A DNA stretch of 64,000 bases, taken from positions 496,001-560,000 of the forward strand of contig NZ_JAJEJQ010000001.1 in NCBI RefSeq assembly GCF_021390575.1, read 5' to 3'. This DNA is from Paraburkholderia adhaesiva (GTDB lineage: Bacteria; Pseudomonadota; Gammaproteobacteria; Burkholderiales; Burkholderiaceae). Under the pieces are notes generated by a model. It made no database searches. It was given only the letters and a program-made list of their open reading frames with translations, and was not told the origin of the DNA. A program made the position numbers and the translations under genes. Positions 54,157 to 63,041 of this stretch are shown piece after piece (position 1 is the first letter of the stretch; each line of letters opens with the position of its first letter).

Positions 54157-54289
54157 ATAACGCTTCCATCGTGGCGTGAACGCCACCGTATTCCGTCGTG
54201 TTTTCGTTGACGGCACCCGACATGCAGATCGTGGTGGTTCCGGCGATGAGTACCAACGCGACCACCGCTGTTGCAAAGGTCAGTTTCAC
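54128..54289 (-). CDS. 53-aa exported small protein, function unknown
   Basis: GTG start at 54289 with GGGGGAGTACC directly before it. The N-terminus [20 protein letters not shown] is a good signal peptide, probably cleaved near residue 25; the short mature part has one more cysteine near the end (PHAQVCR). It reads convergently to hslR and overlaps its 3' end by 29 bases. No family is recognised; the strong ribosome site and signal peptide are the reasons to call it. Confidence 0.55.
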   Translation of the reverse strand: MKLTFATAVVALVLIAGTTTICMSGAVNENTTEYGGVHATMEALFNPHAQVCR

Positions 54290-54642
54290 GGTACTCCCCC
54301 GGGAGATTGCACTGCGAAACGGCTAGCTTGCGGCCAGTTCGGTTTGATGCTTGTGTCAGGGTATACGCGCTGAGAGCAGCATCTATTCCCGAGTTTAGGT
54401 CAGCGACGCGGCGCACTCAATTTCATTCTTGCGGCGCTGCGGTAATGGTTGTAACGCACGATTTCCTCCGTCTGTCAGCGCTGGAAAAAACGCGCGGAAA
54501 GCCCTTGAAATCGGCGATCTGGCACCCATGTGAGGTGTCGATGCGCAAAGCGGATGTCGCGCGTGAACAACACAGCGCGAACCGCCGGGCAGGTTTCCCG
54601 GCGCTTTGCTCCCTTTTTTTCTATCCAACCACGTTTAGCGAC
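54290..54642. other. divergent regulatory region before grpE
   Basis: Holds the sigma-32 promoter of grpE (54504-54531) and, on the minus strand, whatever promoter drives the 53-aa gene; I see no clear -35/-10 pair for the latter. A frame continuous with grpE is open from 54271 but carries no recognisable protein. Confidence 0.5.
54504..54531 (+). promoter_or_regulatory. sigma-32 heat-shock promoter of grpE
   Basis: CTTGAAA (54504-54510), 14 bases, then CCCATGT (54525-54531) match the sigma-32 consensus (CTTGAAA, 11-16 bases, CCCCATNT). It is about 110 bases before the grpE ATG. Confidence 0.8.
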
Positions 54643-55227
54643 ATGGAAAACACGCAAGAGAACCCGACGAGCCAGAACCCCCAGCCCGCGGACGATCCGT
54701 CGCAAGCCGGCGCAAGCGCACAACCTGCAACGGCAGGCGAGTCGGCTGAAGCCGCCGAAGCAGCGGCGCTGGGCGGCGTGGAGGCCGCGCTCGCCGAAGC
54801 GCAGGCGAAGATCGCCGAGCTGCATGACGCATTCGTCCGTGCGAAGGCGGAAACCGAAAATGTGCGCCGCCGTGCGCAGGAAGACGTCCAGAAGGCTCAC
54901 AAGTTCGCCATCGAGAACTTCGCCGAGCACCTGCTGCCGGTCATGGACAGCCTCGAAGCCGCCATCGCCCACGAGTCGGACGATCTGGCGAAGGTGCGCG
55001 AGGGCGTCGAGCTGACGTTCAAGCAACTCACCGGCGCGCTGGAGAAGGGGCGCGTCGTCGCCATCAACCCGGTCGGCGAGAAATTCGATCCGCATCGCCA
55101 TCAGGCCATTTCGATGGTGCCGTCCGAGCAGGAAGCGAACACCGTCGTCAACGTGCTGCAGAAGGGTTACGTGATCGCCGACCGCGTGCTGCGCCCGGCG
55201 CTCGTCACCGTTTCCCAGCCGAAGTAA
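54643..55227 (+). CDS. grpE: GrpE, nucleotide exchange factor of DnaK
   Basis: 194 aa. Releases ADP from DnaK in the chaperone cycle. The acidic, disordered N-terminus (to about residue 55) is followed by a long coiled coil around [20 protein letters not shown] and the conserved [20 protein letters not shown], then the beta domain [18 protein letters not shown]. It is preceded by a sigma-32 promoter and followed by dnaK and dnaJ. Confidence 0.96.
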   Translation: MENTQENPTSQNPQPADDPSQAGASAQPATAGESAEAAEAAALGGVEAALAEAQAKIAELHDAFVRAKAETENVRRRAQEDVQKAHKFAIENFAEHLLPVMDSLEAAIAHESDDLAKVREGVELTFKQLTGALEKGRVVAINPVGEKFDPHRHQAISMVPSEQEANTVVNVLQKGYVIADRVLRPALVTVSQPK

Positions 55228-55311
55228 GCGCAATGAAAGCCGCCGCGGGTGGATGCGGTATCCGCGCGGCGGGTGATTGAAAAAAATTAATGACCAGATA
55301 GTGTCCAGGGT

Positions 55312-55338
55312 CTTGAAAACGCCGCAGTGGCACTTATT
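55312..55338 (+). promoter_or_regulatory. candidate weak sigma-32 promoter of dnaK
   Basis: CTTGAAA (55312-55318) is a perfect -35 element, but the -10 region 12 bases later (CACTTATT) fits poorly. If used, it would add dnaK transcription to that from the grpE promoter. Confidence 0.4.
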
Positions 55339-55441
55339 TGGACAGCAGTTCCGGATTGAAGCGGACGCCAGCGCGGCAAGGCATTAGCCAGAGCGCGAGC
55401 GGCGGTCCGCACAGCGACCAAACATTGGAGAATTGATAAAC

Positions 55442-57385
55442 ATGGGCAAAATCATCGGTATTGACCTCGGCACCACGAACTCGTGTGTCGCGATCATGGA
55501 AGGCAATCAGGTCAAGGTGATCGAGAACCAGGAAGGCGCACGCACGACGCCGTCCATCATCGCCTACATGGACGACAACGAAGTGCTGGTCGGCGCGCCG
55601 GCCAAGCGCCAGTCGGTCACGAACCCGAAGAACACGCTTTACGCAGTCAAGCGCCTGATCGGCCGCCGCTTCGACGAGAAGGAAGTGCAGAAGGACATCG
55701 GCCTGATGCCCTACAAGATCGTCAAGCACGACAACGGCGACGCGTGGGTCGAAGCGCACGGCTCGAAGCTCGCGCCGTCGCAGGTTTCGGCCGAAGTCCT
55801 GCGCAAGATGAAGAAGACCGCTGAAGACTACCTCGGCGAGCCGGTCACCGAAGCCGTGATCACGGTTCCCGCGTACTTCAACGACAGCCAGCGTCAGGCC
55901 ACGAAGGACGCCGGCCGCATCGCGGGCCTGGAAGTCAAGCGCATCATCAACGAGCCGACGGCAGCCGCGCTCGCGTTCGGTCTCGACAAGGCCGAAAAGG
56001 GCGACCGCAAGATCGCCGTGTTCGACCTGGGCGGCGGCACGTTCGACATCTCGATCATCGAAATCGCCGACGTTGACGGCGAAATGCAGTTCGAAGTGCT
56101 CTCGACGAACGGCGACACGTTCCTCGGCGGTGAAGACTTCGACCAGCGCATCATCGATTACATCATCGGGGAGTTCAAGAAGGAGCAGGGCGTCGACCTC
56201 TCGAAGGACGTGCTCGCGCTGCAACGCCTGAAGGAAGCCGCTGAAAAGGCCAAGATCGAACTGTCGGCGGGCCAGCAGACCGAAATCAACCTGCCGTACA
56301 TCACGGCCGATGCCTCGGGTCCGAAGCACTTGAACCTGAAGATCACGCGCGCCAAGCTCGAAGCACTGGTTGAAGACCTGATCGAGCGCACGATGGAGCC
56401 GTGCCGTGTCGCGATCAAGGATGCAGGCGTGAAGGTCAGCGACATCAACGACGTGATTCTCGTCGGCGGCCAGACGCGTATGCCGAAGGTCCTGGAGAAG
56501 GTGAAGGAGTTCTTCGGCAAGGACCCGCGCCGTGACGTGAACCCGGACGAAGCCGTCGCAGTCGGCGCCGCGATTCAGGGCCAGGTGCTCTCGGGCGACC
56601 GTAAGGACGTGCTGCTGCTCGACGTGACCCCGCTCTCGCTCGGTATCGAGACGCTCGGCGGCGTGATGACGAAGATGATCAACAAGAACACGACGATCCC
56701 GACGAAGCACGCGCAGGTGTACTCGACGGCGGACGACAACCAGGGCGCCGTGACGATCAAGGTGTTCCAGGGCGAACGCGAAATGGCAGCCGGCAACAAG
56801 CTGCTCGGCGAGTTCAACCTCGAAGGCATTCCGCCCGCACCACGTGGCGTGCCGCAGATCGAAGTGAGCTTCGACATCGACGCGAACGGCATCCTGCACG
56901 TCGGCGCGAAGGACAAGGCGACCGGCAAGGAAAACCGCATCACGATCAAGGCGAACTCGGGTCTCTCGGACGCCGAGATCGAGAAGATGGTGAAGGACGC
57001 CGAAGCGAACGCGGAAGAAGATCACCGCCTGCGTGAGCTGGCCGACGCGCGCAACCAGGGCGACGCGCTGGTTCACAGCACGAAGAAGGCCGTGGCCGAG
57101 TACGGCGACAAGATCGACGCCAGCGAGAAGGAGAAGATCGAAGCCGCGCTGAAGGATCTCGAAGAGACGCTGAAGAGCTCGTCGGCTGACAAGGCGACGA
57201 TCGATGCGAAGGTCGAGGCGCTGTCGACGGCGTCGCAGAAGCTTGGCGAGAAGATGTACGCCGACATACAGGCGCAGCAGGCAGGCGCCGCCGGTGCCGC
57301 AGGGGCAGCCGGCGGTGCGCAGGAAAGCGCGCAGCAGGCCGACGACGTGGTCGACGCCGACTTCAAGGAAGTCAAGAAGGACTAA
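55442..57385 (+). CDS. dnaK: chaperone DnaK (Hsp70)
   Basis: 647 aa. The start [20 protein letters not shown] and motifs [32 protein letters not shown] and [14 protein letters not shown] define the ATPase domain. The substrate domain follows from about residue 385 ([20 protein letters not shown]), and the Ala/Gly-rich lid tail ends in [15 protein letters not shown]. The ATG at 55442 is set by GGAGAATTGATAAAC. It acts with DnaJ and GrpE encoded on either side. Confidence 0.99.
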   Translation: MGKIIGIDLGTTNSCVAIMEGNQVKVIENQEGARTTPSIIAYMDDNEVLVGAPAKRQSVTNPKNTLYAVKRLIGRRFDEKEVQKDIGLMPYKIVKHDNGDAWVEAHGSKLAPSQVSAEVLRKMKKTAEDYLGEPVTEAVITVPAYFNDSQRQATKDAGRIAGLEVKRIINEPTAAALAFGLDKAEKGDRKIAVFDLGGGTFDISIIEIADVDGEMQFEVLSTNGDTFLGGEDFDQRIIDYIIGEFKKEQGVDLSKDVLALQRLKEAAEKAKIELSAGQQTEINLPYITADASGPKHLNLKITRAKLEALVEDLIERTMEPCRVAIKDAGVKVSDINDVILVGGQTRMPKVLEKVKEFFGKDPRRDVNPDEAVAVGAAIQGQVLSGDRKDVLLLDVTPLSLGIETLGGVMTKMINKNTTIPTKHAQVYSTADDNQGAVTIKVFQGEREMAAGNKLLGEFNLEGIPPAPRGVPQIEVSFDIDANGILHVGAKDKATGKENRITIKANSGLSDAEIEKMVKDAEANAEEDHRLRELADARNQGDALVHSTKKAVAEYGDKIDASEKEKIEAALKDLEETLKSSSADKATIDAKVEALSTASQKLGEKMYADIQAQQAGAAGAAGAAGGAQESAQQADDVVDADFKEVKKD

Positions 57386-57702
57386 GGCCAGGTACTCGCC
57401 GGACAGTCTGGTCGCGGTGGCAAGCGGGGCTTCGAAGGAGGCCTCGCCGGCTGCAGCGACGTGGGACACTGCGGCGGGAACCGGCCGCATCGGTTACGAT
57501 GCGTGCAGTTTGCTTAACGCCTGGCGAGCCTTCACGGCTCTCCGGGCACATTTGTTTTTTGGAGGCCGCTCGCGACAGGGGGGCCGGATGCGCCGCAGCA
57601 AGGCGCGACGGCGTTCGACGAGGGCGGCATACGGGTCGCGAGATCCAGCATTCATGAGGAGCCGGCACGCGCACGCGCGCGCATGACCGGCGTTGAACCG
57701 AT
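57386..57702. other. dnaK-dnaJ spacer
   Basis: 317 bases, longer than in E. coli. GAGCC (57526-57530) and GGCTC (57536-57540) form a short hairpin followed by TTTGTTTTTT (57551-57560), a weak terminator that may reduce dnaJ expression relative to dnaK. No promoter of its own for dnaJ is evident. Confidence 0.4.
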
Positions 57703-58836
57703 ATGGCGAAACGGGATTACTACGAGGTTCTGGGCGTCGCGAAGAACGCTAGCGATGACGAAATCAAGAAGGCGTATCGCAAGCTGGCGATGAAGTACCA
57801 CCCTGACCGCAATCCGGACAACAAGGACGCGGAAGAGCATTTCAAGGAGGTGAAGGAAGCCTATGAAATGCTGTCGGACTCGCAAAAGCGTGCGGCCTAC
57901 GACCAGTACGGGCACGCGGGCGTCGATCCGAACATGGGCGGCGCGGGTGCACAGGGCTTCGGCGGTTTCGCGGATGCGTTCGGCGACATCTTCGGCGACA
58001 TCTTCGGCCAGGCCGCTGGCGGCCGCGCCGGTGCACGCAGCGGTCCGCAGGTGTATCGCGGCGCGGACCTGCGCTACAGCATGGAGATCACGCTCGAGCA
58101 GGCCGCGCACGGCTACGAAACGCAGATCCGCGTTCCGGGCTGGAGCGGTTGTGAGGTCTGTCACGGCTCGGGCGCGAAGCCCGGCACCAAGCCGGAAAGC
58201 TGCCCGACCTGTCACGGCTCGGGTTCGGTGCGCATGTCGCAGGGTTTCTTCAGCATTCAGCAGACCTGCCCGAAGTGCCACGGCACCGGTTCGTATATTC
58301 CCGATCCCTGCACGAACTGCCACGGCGCGGGCAAGGTGAAGGAAACCAAGACGCTCGAAGTGAAGATTCCGGCGGGCATCGACGACGGCATGCGCATCCG
58401 CTCGGCCGGCAATGGCGAGCCGGGCATCAACGGCGGGCCGGCTGGCGATCTCTACGTCGAGATCCACATCAAGTCGCATTCGGTGTTCGAGCGCGACGGC
58501 GACGACCTGCATTGCCAGATGCCGATTCCGTTCACGACGGCGGCACTTGGCGGCGAGATCGAAGTGCCGACGCTCGCGGGCCGCGCAAGCTTCACGGTGC
58601 CCGAGGGTACGCAGTCGGGAAAGACGTTCCGTCTGCGTGGCAAGGGCATCAAGGGTCTGCGTTCGAGCATCGCCGGTGATCTGTACGTGCATGTTCAGGT
58701 CGAAACGCCGGTCAAGCTCACCGAGCAGCAACGCGACCTGCTCCAGCAGTTCGAGAAGTCGCTCGTGGAAGGCGGCGCGCGGCACAGCCCGCAGAGCAAG
58801 AGCTGGTTCGATCGCGTGAAGAGCTTCTTCGACTGA
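57703..58836 (+). CDS. dnaJ: chaperone DnaJ (Hsp40)
   Basis: 377 aa. The J domain carries HPD at 33-35 ([10 protein letters not shown]), which stimulates DnaK ATPase. A Gly/Phe-rich region (about 75-115) follows, then four CxxCxGxG zinc repeats ([32 protein letters not shown]) and the substrate-binding C-terminal domains. Length is typical. The start ATATGGCGAAACGGGATTAC has no strong ribosome site, but the N-terminus is canonical. Confidence 0.98.
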   Translation: MAKRDYYEVLGVAKNASDDEIKKAYRKLAMKYHPDRNPDNKDAEEHFKEVKEAYEMLSDSQKRAAYDQYGHAGVDPNMGGAGAQGFGGFADAFGDIFGDIFGQAAGGRAGARSGPQVYRGADLRYSMEITLEQAAHGYETQIRVPGWSGCEVCHGSGAKPGTKPESCPTCHGSGSVRMSQGFFSIQQTCPKCHGTGSYIPDPCTNCHGAGKVKETKTLEVKIPAGIDDGMRIRSAGNGEPGINGGPAGDLYVEIHIKSHSVFERDGDDLHCQMPIPFTTAALGGEIEVPTLAGRASFTVPEGTQSGKTFRLRGKGIKGLRSSIAGDLYVHVQVETPVKLTEQQRDLLQQFEKSLVEGGARHSPQSKSWFDRVKSFFD

Positions 58837-58894
58837 GCGGGTTCTATACCGGCGGCACATTGCAGTGCCGCCGGCATTGCAGCAGGTAGTGTCT

Positions 58895-60766
58895 ATGGCA
58901 GCGAATGACGGCGGCGCAGTGTTCGCGCTGCTCGATGATGGCAATTCGACTGCGGCGCAGCGCACGAGTCGTCTCTACACAGGATTCGTGCGCGAGCGTG
59001 TCTGCAGCCGGCCGCAGGATCTCGAGGCGGTGTGCCGCGATGTCGATGACGATCTGCGTGCGGGGCTGCATTCCGTCTTGCTCGGCGATTACGCCTTCGG
59101 GCGTGATCTGCAGTTCGCGAGGCACGATGCCCGGGAGTCCAACGAAACGCAGTGCGGCGACGCCGCGCTGCGTTTTTTATTGTTCGAACGGTGTGAGCGA
59201 TTGTCGCGCGAGGAAGCCGATGCCTGGCTCGCCGCGCGCGAAGGCGCCGACGCGCCCGCGCCGGCCGGTGTTGCGGGCATCGTGCCCGACGTCGATCGTA
59301 CGCAGTTCGAAGCGGATATCGAGGCCGTGCATGCGGCGCTGCGCGCGGGCGAGTCGTATCAGATCAATTACACCTATCGGCTGCAATTCGAGTCGTTCGG
59401 GGCACCCGTTGCGCTTTACCGGCGACTGCGTGAGCGCCAGCGCGTGCCGTATGGCGCGCTGATCGCGCTGCCGGGCGACCGCTGGGTGCTCTCGTGCTCG
59501 CCTGAACTGTTCGTCGAAAAACATGGCGACACGTTGCGCGCAAAACCGATGAAAGGCACCGTCGCGCGCGCGGCCGATCCGGAGGCCGATCGTGCCGCTG
59601 CACGATTCCTCGCGAGCGATCCCAAGAACCGCGCCGAAAACGTGATGATCGTCGATCTGCTGCGCAACGATCTCTCGCGCGTGGCGCAAACGGGCTCGGT
59701 GCACGTCCCCGCGCTCTTCAGCGTGGAAGCGTATGCGTCGGTGTGGCAGATGACGTCGACGGTCGAGGCGCGCTTGCGAGCGCGCACGTCGTTCGCCGAT
59801 GTCATGCGCGCGCTCTTTCCCTGCGGGTCGATCACAGGGGCGCCGAAGCACCGCACGATGGAGTTGATCGACGCGATCGAGCATGGTCCGCGCGGTCTGT
59901 ACACGGGGACGATAGGCTGGCTCGACGCGCCCACTGACGACGCATGCGGCGACTTCTGCCTCTCGGTCGTGATCCGCACGCTGACGCTCGATGCACCCGT
60001 GGCGCCGGGCAGTGTGCGGCGAGGCGAAATGGGCGTGGGCGCGGGCATCGTGCTCGACAGCGTCGCCGCCGACGAATACGAGGAGACCCGTTTGAAAGCA
60101 CGATTCCTGACTGGGGCCGATCCCGGCATCGAGTTGTTCGAAACGATGTACGCGACGCGTGCCGACGGTGTGCGTCACATCGAGCGGCATCTCGCGCGGC
60201 TCGCGGCGGGTGCCGCGTGGCTCGGCTTCGCATGCGACGTCGATGCACTGCGTGCGCGTCTTGCGACGACCTGCGCCGGGCTGCCCGATGGCGTGCCGCA
60301 TCGCGTGCGTGTCGCGCTCGGCAAGGACGGTGCGGTGCAACTGAGCTTCGCGGCACTCGCGCCGTTGGCGGCGGAACCGGTCGGCGTGATGCTCGCGTCC
60401 GATCACGGTTTTGCGCCGGTGGCCTCGGCCGACGCGCTGCTGCTGCGCAAGACGACCCGCCGTGCCGATTTCGACCGTGCGTGGCGCGAGGCCGAAGCAC
60501 AGGGCGCCTTCGACATGCTGTTCTTCAACGAGCGCGGTGAGCTGACCGAAGGCGGGCGGGCGAACGTATTCGTCAAGCTGGGCGGGAAGTGGTGGACGCC
60601 GCCGCTTTCGTCGGGCGTGCTTCCGGGTGTGATGCGAGCCGTGCTGCTCGAAGACGTGACGCTGAATGCGCATGAGCGCGTGCTCACGCGGGAGGATGTG
60701 CTGAATGCACAGGCGCTCATGGTCTCCAACGCGCTGCGTGGAGCGGTGGCTGCGCGGCTGGTCTGA
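58895..60766 (+). CDS. pabB: aminodeoxychorismate synthase component I fused to aminodeoxychorismate lyase
   Basis: 623 aa bifunctional protein making 4-aminobenzoate for folate. Residues about 1-410 are the chorismate-binding PabB module: YQINYTYRL, CSPELFVEKHGDTLRAKPMK and GSITGAPKHRTMELIDAIE. Residues about 420-623 are a PabC-type PLP lyase: FETMYATRADGVRHIERHLA, LLLRKTTRRADFDRAWREAE with the likely PLP lysine, and FFNERGELTEGGRANVFVKL. In E. coli these are two genes. The ATG at 58895 has AGCAGGTAG before it. panB and folK, also folate/pantothenate genes, lie downstream on the other strand. Confidence 0.93.
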   Translation: MAANDGGAVFALLDDGNSTAAQRTSRLYTGFVRERVCSRPQDLEAVCRDVDDDLRAGLHSVLLGDYAFGRDLQFARHDARESNETQCGDAALRFLLFERCERLSREEADAWLAAREGADAPAPAGVAGIVPDVDRTQFEADIEAVHAALRAGESYQINYTYRLQFESFGAPVALYRRLRERQRVPYGALIALPGDRWVLSCSPELFVEKHGDTLRAKPMKGTVARAADPEADRAAARFLASDPKNRAENVMIVDLLRNDLSRVAQTGSVHVPALFSVEAYASVWQMTSTVEARLRARTSFADVMRALFPCGSITGAPKHRTMELIDAIEHGPRGLYTGTIGWLDAPTDDACGDFCLSVVIRTLTLDAPVAPGSVRRGEMGVGAGIVLDSVAADEYEETRLKARFLTGADPGIELFETMYATRADGVRHIERHLARLAAGAAWLGFACDVDALRARLATTCAGLPDGVPHRVRVALGKDGAVQLSFAALAPLAAEPVGVMLASDHGFAPVASADALLLRKTTRRADFDRAWREAEAQGAFDMLFFNERGELTEGGRANVFVKLGGKWWTPPLSSGVLPGVMRAVLLEDVTLNAHERVLTREDVLNAQALMVSNALRGAVAARLV

Positions 60767-60815
60767 CGGTTTGAGGAGGGCGTTGTGCCGGTCGGCAGCG
60801 CCACAGAGAAAATAG

Positions 60816-60850
60816 AAAAGGGCGCGGCGCATTCAACGCCGCGCCCTTTT
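60816..60850. terminator. bidirectional terminator between pabB and panB
   Basis: AAAAGGGCGCGGCG (60816-60829) pairs exactly with CGCCGCGCCCTTTT (60837-60850) around CATTCAA. It has T runs in both directions and lies between converging genes. Confidence 0.93.
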
Positions 60851-60860
60851 TCACGGGCTT

Positions 60861-61679
60861 TTACTGAAACGCGTGCTCAGGCCCAGGGAACGAACCGTCC
60901 TTCACGGCCTTCACATAAGCGGCGACGGCCGACTCGATATTCGGCTGCCCCTGCATGAAATCCTTCACGAAGCGCGGACGCTTGCCGGGAAAAATGCCGA
61001 GCATGTCGTGCAGCACGAGCACTTGACCCGAGCAGTCCACACCGGCACCGATCCCGATCGTCGGGACGCGCAGTTGCTTGGTGACCATCGCGCCGAGCGA
61101 CGACGGCACCGCCTCGATCAGCACCATCTGGGCGCCTGCGTCCTGCAGCGACTGCGCGTCGCGCAGCATCTGCGCCGCGCCGCTCTCGGTCTTGCCCTGC
61201 ACCTTGAAGCCGCCGAACGCATGCACTGACTGGGGCGTGAGGCCGATATGCGCGCACACGGGCACCGCGCGCTCGATCAGCATCTTCACCGTGGGCGCGA
61301 GCCATTCGCCGCCCTCGATCTTCACCATCTGCGCGCCCGCGCGCATCAGCTTCACCGAACTCGCGAACGCCTCTTCGGGCGTGCCGAACGTGCCGAACGG
61401 CAGATCGGCCATGATCAGCGCCGACGGCTGCGCGCGCGCGACGCACGCGGTGTGGTACGCGACGTCGTCGAGCGAGACAGGCAGCGTCGTCGTGTGGCCC
61501 TGGAGCACATTGCCGAGCGAATCGCCGATCAGCAGCACGTCGACGCCCGCGCGGTCGCACAGCGACGAGAAGCTCGCGTCGTAACAGGTCAGCATCGCGA
61601 TGCGTTCGCCGGCGTCGCGCATGGCCTGGAGTTTGGGCACGGTGACGGCGCTGCGGCTCGTTTCCTGCAGGTAAGTCAT
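60861..61679 (-). CDS. panB: 3-methyl-2-oxobutanoate hydroxymethyltransferase
   Basis: 272 aa. First committed step of pantothenate synthesis, adding a hydroxymethyl group from methylene-tetrahydrofolate. Motifs are [40 protein letters not shown] (metal site) and [13 protein letters not shown]. The ATG at 61679 ([20 protein letters not shown]) is preferred to an in-frame codon eight residues earlier. It follows the deoxynucleoside kinase gene, in the order folK-dNK-panB. Confidence 0.97.
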   Translation of the reverse strand: MTYLQETSRSAVTVPKLQAMRDAGERIAMLTCYDASFSSLCDRAGVDVLLIGDSLGNVLQGHTTTLPVSLDDVAYHTACVARAQPSALIMADLPFGTFGTPEEAFASSVKLMRAGAQMVKIEGGEWLAPTVKMLIERAVPVCAHIGLTPQSVHAFGGFKVQGKTESGAAQMLRDAQSLQDAGAQMVLIEAVPSSLGAMVTKQLRVPTIGIGAGVDCSGQVLVLHDMLGIFPGKRPRFVKDFMQGQPNIESAVAAYVKAVKDGSFPGPEHAFQ

Positions 61680-61728
61680 GGGGGGCAGTCCGTTGTAAAG
61701 CAACTCAAAAGTGAAAGGGCACCGCCGC

Positions 61729-62415
61729 TTACGATGATGCGAGCGACGTGCCCATGACGAAGGTCTCCTTGCGGCCGCGCATCGCTCCGATCCGGTCGGC
61801 GATCAGCGCAAGGTCCGCGTCGGAGTCGAGCGGGTTCAGGTGTTCGGCGCCGACGGTCAGCACCGGCGCATGGTCGTAATGATAGAAAAATTCGTTGTAG
61901 CTGTCGCAGAGGGCACGCAGGAAGGCGTCGGTGATCGGCAGCTCGGCAGGATTCGCGCGCTTCTGGATGCGTGCGTAGAGCGCCTCGGGGCTCGCCTGCA
62001 GGTACACGACGAGGTCCGGCGCCGGCGCACGCGTGACGATCCGCGCGGCGAGCGCCTCGTACAACGGCAGTTCTTCGTCGGTCAGCGTCAGGCGCGCGAA
62101 CAGGTCATTGCGCTCGGCGAGGAAGTTCGTCACGAGCGGCGTACCCGCCGCGCGCAGCGCCGCGACTTCCTGCGAGAGGTGCTCGCGCTGGAGTGCGAAA
62201 TGGAGCTGCGCGGCGAGGCCGTGACGCGACGTGTCGCGGTAGTAGCGGGCGAGAAATGGATTGGACGCGTTCGAATCGAAGAGCGTTCGCATCCCCCAGC
62301 GGTCGGCGAGGCGCGTGGCGAGCGTCGTCTTGCCCGCGCCGATCGGCCCTTCGATCGCGATGTGGCGTAACGGTGGACGCGTCGTGCGCGTGGCGGTAGT
62401 AAGCGGTGTGTTCAT
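61729..62415 (-). CDS. deoxynucleoside kinase
   Basis: 228 aa. Phosphorylates deoxyadenosine and/or deoxyguanosine in nucleotide salvage. The P-loop is GPIGAGKTT (23-31); the ERNDLFARL motif carries the catalytic region of the dNK family, and [20 protein letters not shown] the lid. The ATG at 62415 overlaps the folK stop by four bases (ATGA), so the larger open frame upstream is only antisense/overlap. In many betaproteobacteria it sits between folK and panB, as here. Base preference is not readable. Confidence 0.92.
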   Translation of the reverse strand: MNTPLTTATRTTRPPLRHIAIEGPIGAGKTTLATRLADRWGMRTLFDSNASNPFLARYYRDTSRHGLAAQLHFALQREHLSQEVAALRAAGTPLVTNFLAERNDLFARLTLTDEELPLYEALAARIVTRAPAPDLVVYLQASPEALYARIQKRANPAELPITDAFLRALCDSYNEFFYHYDHAPVLTVGAEHLNPLDSDADLALIADRIGAMRGRKETFVMGTSLASS

Positions 62416-62966
62416 CGGCACGGACCGTCCGGCGTCGGCGCTTCCGACGCTCCATCGATGGCAGGCGCAGCGCCAAAGCATTGGCACGGTGGCTTCACTT
62501 TCTCGATGCGCTGGTCCGCGACGGCAGGCAAGAGCGCGTTTGCCGGACCATGGCCGGGAATCACGAGGCCGGGCTCGATCTCGACGGCCGGTACGAGCAC
62601 GAAGGCGCGCATCGTCATGCGTGGATGCGGCACGATCAGGTCGGGCGTGTCGATCACGGCGTCGCCGAACAGCAGGATGTCGATGTCGAGCGTTCGCGGC
62701 GCGTTGCGAAAGGGACGCTCCCGGCCGAAGTGATGCTCGACGCGCTGGCAGAGCGCGAGCAGATCCCGCACGCCGAGCGGGGTGTCGAGCTTCACGACGC
62801 AGTTGAAATAGTCGTCGCCGCCCGCGTCGATGGGCGCGGTGCGGTAGACACTCGACTTGGCGAGCACGGTCAGGGTGTGCTGCTGTGCGAGGCACACCAC
62901 CGCGTCTTTGAGGGTCTGGCGCGCATCCCCCAGATTCGCGCCGATTCCCAGCCAGGCAACTGTCAT
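62412..62966 (-). CDS. folK: 2-amino-4-hydroxy-6-hydroxymethyldihydropteridine pyrophosphokinase
   Basis: 184 aa. Transfers pyrophosphate to hydroxymethyldihydropterin in folate synthesis. Signatures are AWLGIGANLGDARQTLKDAV, SSVYRTAPI and FRNAPRTLDIDILLFGD, the HPPK motif. The C-terminus extends about 20 residues beyond the usual 160 (cysteine-containing, low conservation). It is downstream of pcnB with 75 bases between, the common pcnB-folK order, and is translationally coupled to the kinase gene. Confidence 0.96.
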   Translation of the reverse strand: MTVAWLGIGANLGDARQTLKDAVVCLAQQHTLTVLAKSSVYRTAPIDAGGDDYFNCVVKLDTPLGVRDLLALCQRVEHHFGRERPFRNAPRTLDIDILLFGDAVIDTPDLIVPHPRMTMRAFVLVPAVEIEPGLVIPGHGPANALLPAVADQRIEKVKPPCQCFGAAPAIDGASEAPTPDGPCR

Positions 62967-63041
62967 GGCTTCACTTCCTGCGACTGTCGTTTCCGGTTCG
63001 CCAGTTGCCCGCGGACTGCTTCGTCCACGGCAACTGACGCG

